Shown in pieces: positions 27,521 to 28,356 of a stretch of 28,356 bases of DNA (its first letter is position 1; each line of letters begins with the position of its first letter). The notes below the pieces were generated by a model, which ran no database searches, was not told the origin of the DNA, and saw only the letters and a list, made by a program, of their open reading frames with translations. Made by a program: the position numbers and the translations under genes. This DNA comes from Penium margaritaceum (Eukaryota; Streptophyta; Zygnematophyceae; Desmidiales; Peniaceae). The stretch spans positions 1-28,356 of the forward strand of contig SZWC01003580.1 of the NCBI GenBank assembly GCA_023375785.1, given 5' to 3'.

Positions 27521-28356
27521 AGACTTAATGGCCGAAGCACCGTCACTTCGAGTGTAGAGAGATCCGTATCTTGAAAATTTATTCAAACATGGGTACGACC
27601 AGCATGGTGGATACGACAAGTCCAAGCACTGGCACGAAGCACCGTATTAGCGAGAGCGATTCACTCACCAGGTGGTTGTACCTCTGAATGATGAGCTCAG
27701 CCGCATCCTGCTGAAGGAGTGCCATGAAATTGGTCCACGTGGACATTTTGGAGAGGAAAAGGCATTGAAGAAGCAGGAAAAGTACTACAAGTGAGACAAG
27801 ATGCAAACTAACTTGGCCAATTTCTGCAAAACTTGTGGCACGTGTCAGCGAAAAAAATCCCGCCACACATGGCCACCCGGACATTTGCAGCTGCTCCCTA
27901 TTCTGGCAGAACCGTGGACCGACATCTTTACGGACTTTGTTTCTTGATTACTGGTCACAACCGAGGGTTATGACACAACCCTTGTGGTTGTTGACAGGCT
28001 TTCCTAAATGTCCCACTTTATCCCGACGCCAATCACCGTCACCACCGAGGGAACAGGATGACGGTTTTTCAACAACGTCTCATGGCTACACAACGTGCTC
28101 AAGATGATCACGAGCAACGGAGATGGTCCTTTCACCAGCTATTTTTGGCACAAACTTATGAATTGTTATGGCAGTCAAATCCAGATTTCCACAACGTTCT
28201 ACCCTTAAACAGACGGCCAAACAGAACGGACCAATCAGCCGGTGGAACAAATCCTTTGAAAACTTGGCAAGCTACACGGGAAGGATTGGGCAGCCAAATT
28301 GCCGACCGTCAAACTCGCGTATAACTTGGTGACGACCACCATGACATGTACAATTC
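27521..28356 (+). pseudogene. GyD integrase (remnant, cut by window edge)
   Basis: The order is FKHGYDQHGGYDK, VVVPLNDELSRILLKECHE, GHFGEEKALKK and then NFCKTCGTCQRKKS. The HHCC zinc module keeps both His and both CxxC Cys, with a stop at about 27793. The core has WTDIFTDFV with the first Asp, VVVDRLS then a stop, MSHFIPT, and later ITSNGDGPF, where the usual SD is SN. A stop precedes TDGQTERTN, which carries the third acidic residue. The window ends about 40 residues later. Confidence 0.88.

Larger units (their letters stand above)
23655..28356 (+). mobile_element. GyD: decayed chromovirus, plus strand, runs off the window
   Basis: It consists of a 5' LTR (23655-24142, start of U3 missing), gag, protease, RT, RNase H and integrase, leaving the window inside the integrase core C-terminus. 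The primer-binding site is deleted. Stops and frameshifts occur throughout. The GPY/F-like module, chromodomain and 3' LTR should lie within about 1.2 kb beyond the right edge. Confidence 0.9.

Overview
The window looks like repeat-rich intergenic DNA from a plant-lineage (streptophyte) nuclear genome. No intact protein-coding gene is recognisable. The evidence for a plant lineage is a set of decayed Ty3/gypsy retrotransposons with a chromodomain at the end of pol (chromovirus type) and a primer-binding site matching the 3' end of plant initiator tRNA-Met (TGGTATCAGAGC). I cannot name the species.

Layout. 1-770 is a GC-richer stretch that opens with a CTG microsatellite and a short open frame. 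770-3500 is AT-rich with no recognisable gene, apart from a GC-richer island of consecutive DNA hairpins at 1204-1691. 3500-4313 is unassigned. From 4314 to the right edge there are four copies of one chromovirus family in alternating orientation: GyA (minus, 4314-9595), GyB (plus, 9613-19426), GyC (minus, 19429-23645) and GyD (plus, 23655 to beyond 28356). A/B and C/D are head to head; B/C are tail to tail, with their 3' LTRs almost touching. Domain order in the more complete copies is gag (CCHC zinc knuckle), protease, reverse transcriptase, RNase H, integrase, GPY/F-like module, chromodomain, then stop codon, polypurine tract and LTR. All copies carry many stops, frameshifts and deletions and none can encode a working polyprotein.

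Two later insertions sit inside these relics. GyB's gag is split, inside the zinc-knuckle codons, by a 4.1-kb segment (11172-15264) flanked by a perfect 9-bp duplication (TGGAAACAG) with imperfect terminal inverted repeats. This is best explained as a non-autonomous Mutator-like DNA transposon. Its cargo is a tandem array of about eight units of roughly 350-460 bp built around the motif GTGTATTGGGG, including a 446-base assembly gap. GyA contains a second foreign block (about 5346-6282), possibly bounded by a 9-bp duplication, with a three-unit minisatellite whose hairpin-forming unit recurs once at about 1500-1640.

The most interesting items are the satellite-carrying insertion, a 32-bp fold-back scar in GyC's integrase (20821-20891) that looks like a template-switch event, the dispersed hairpin repeat family, and the symmetric head-to-head LTR palindrome at 9209-9941. 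I found no functional multi-gene system, CRISPR array, rRNA or tRNA gene.
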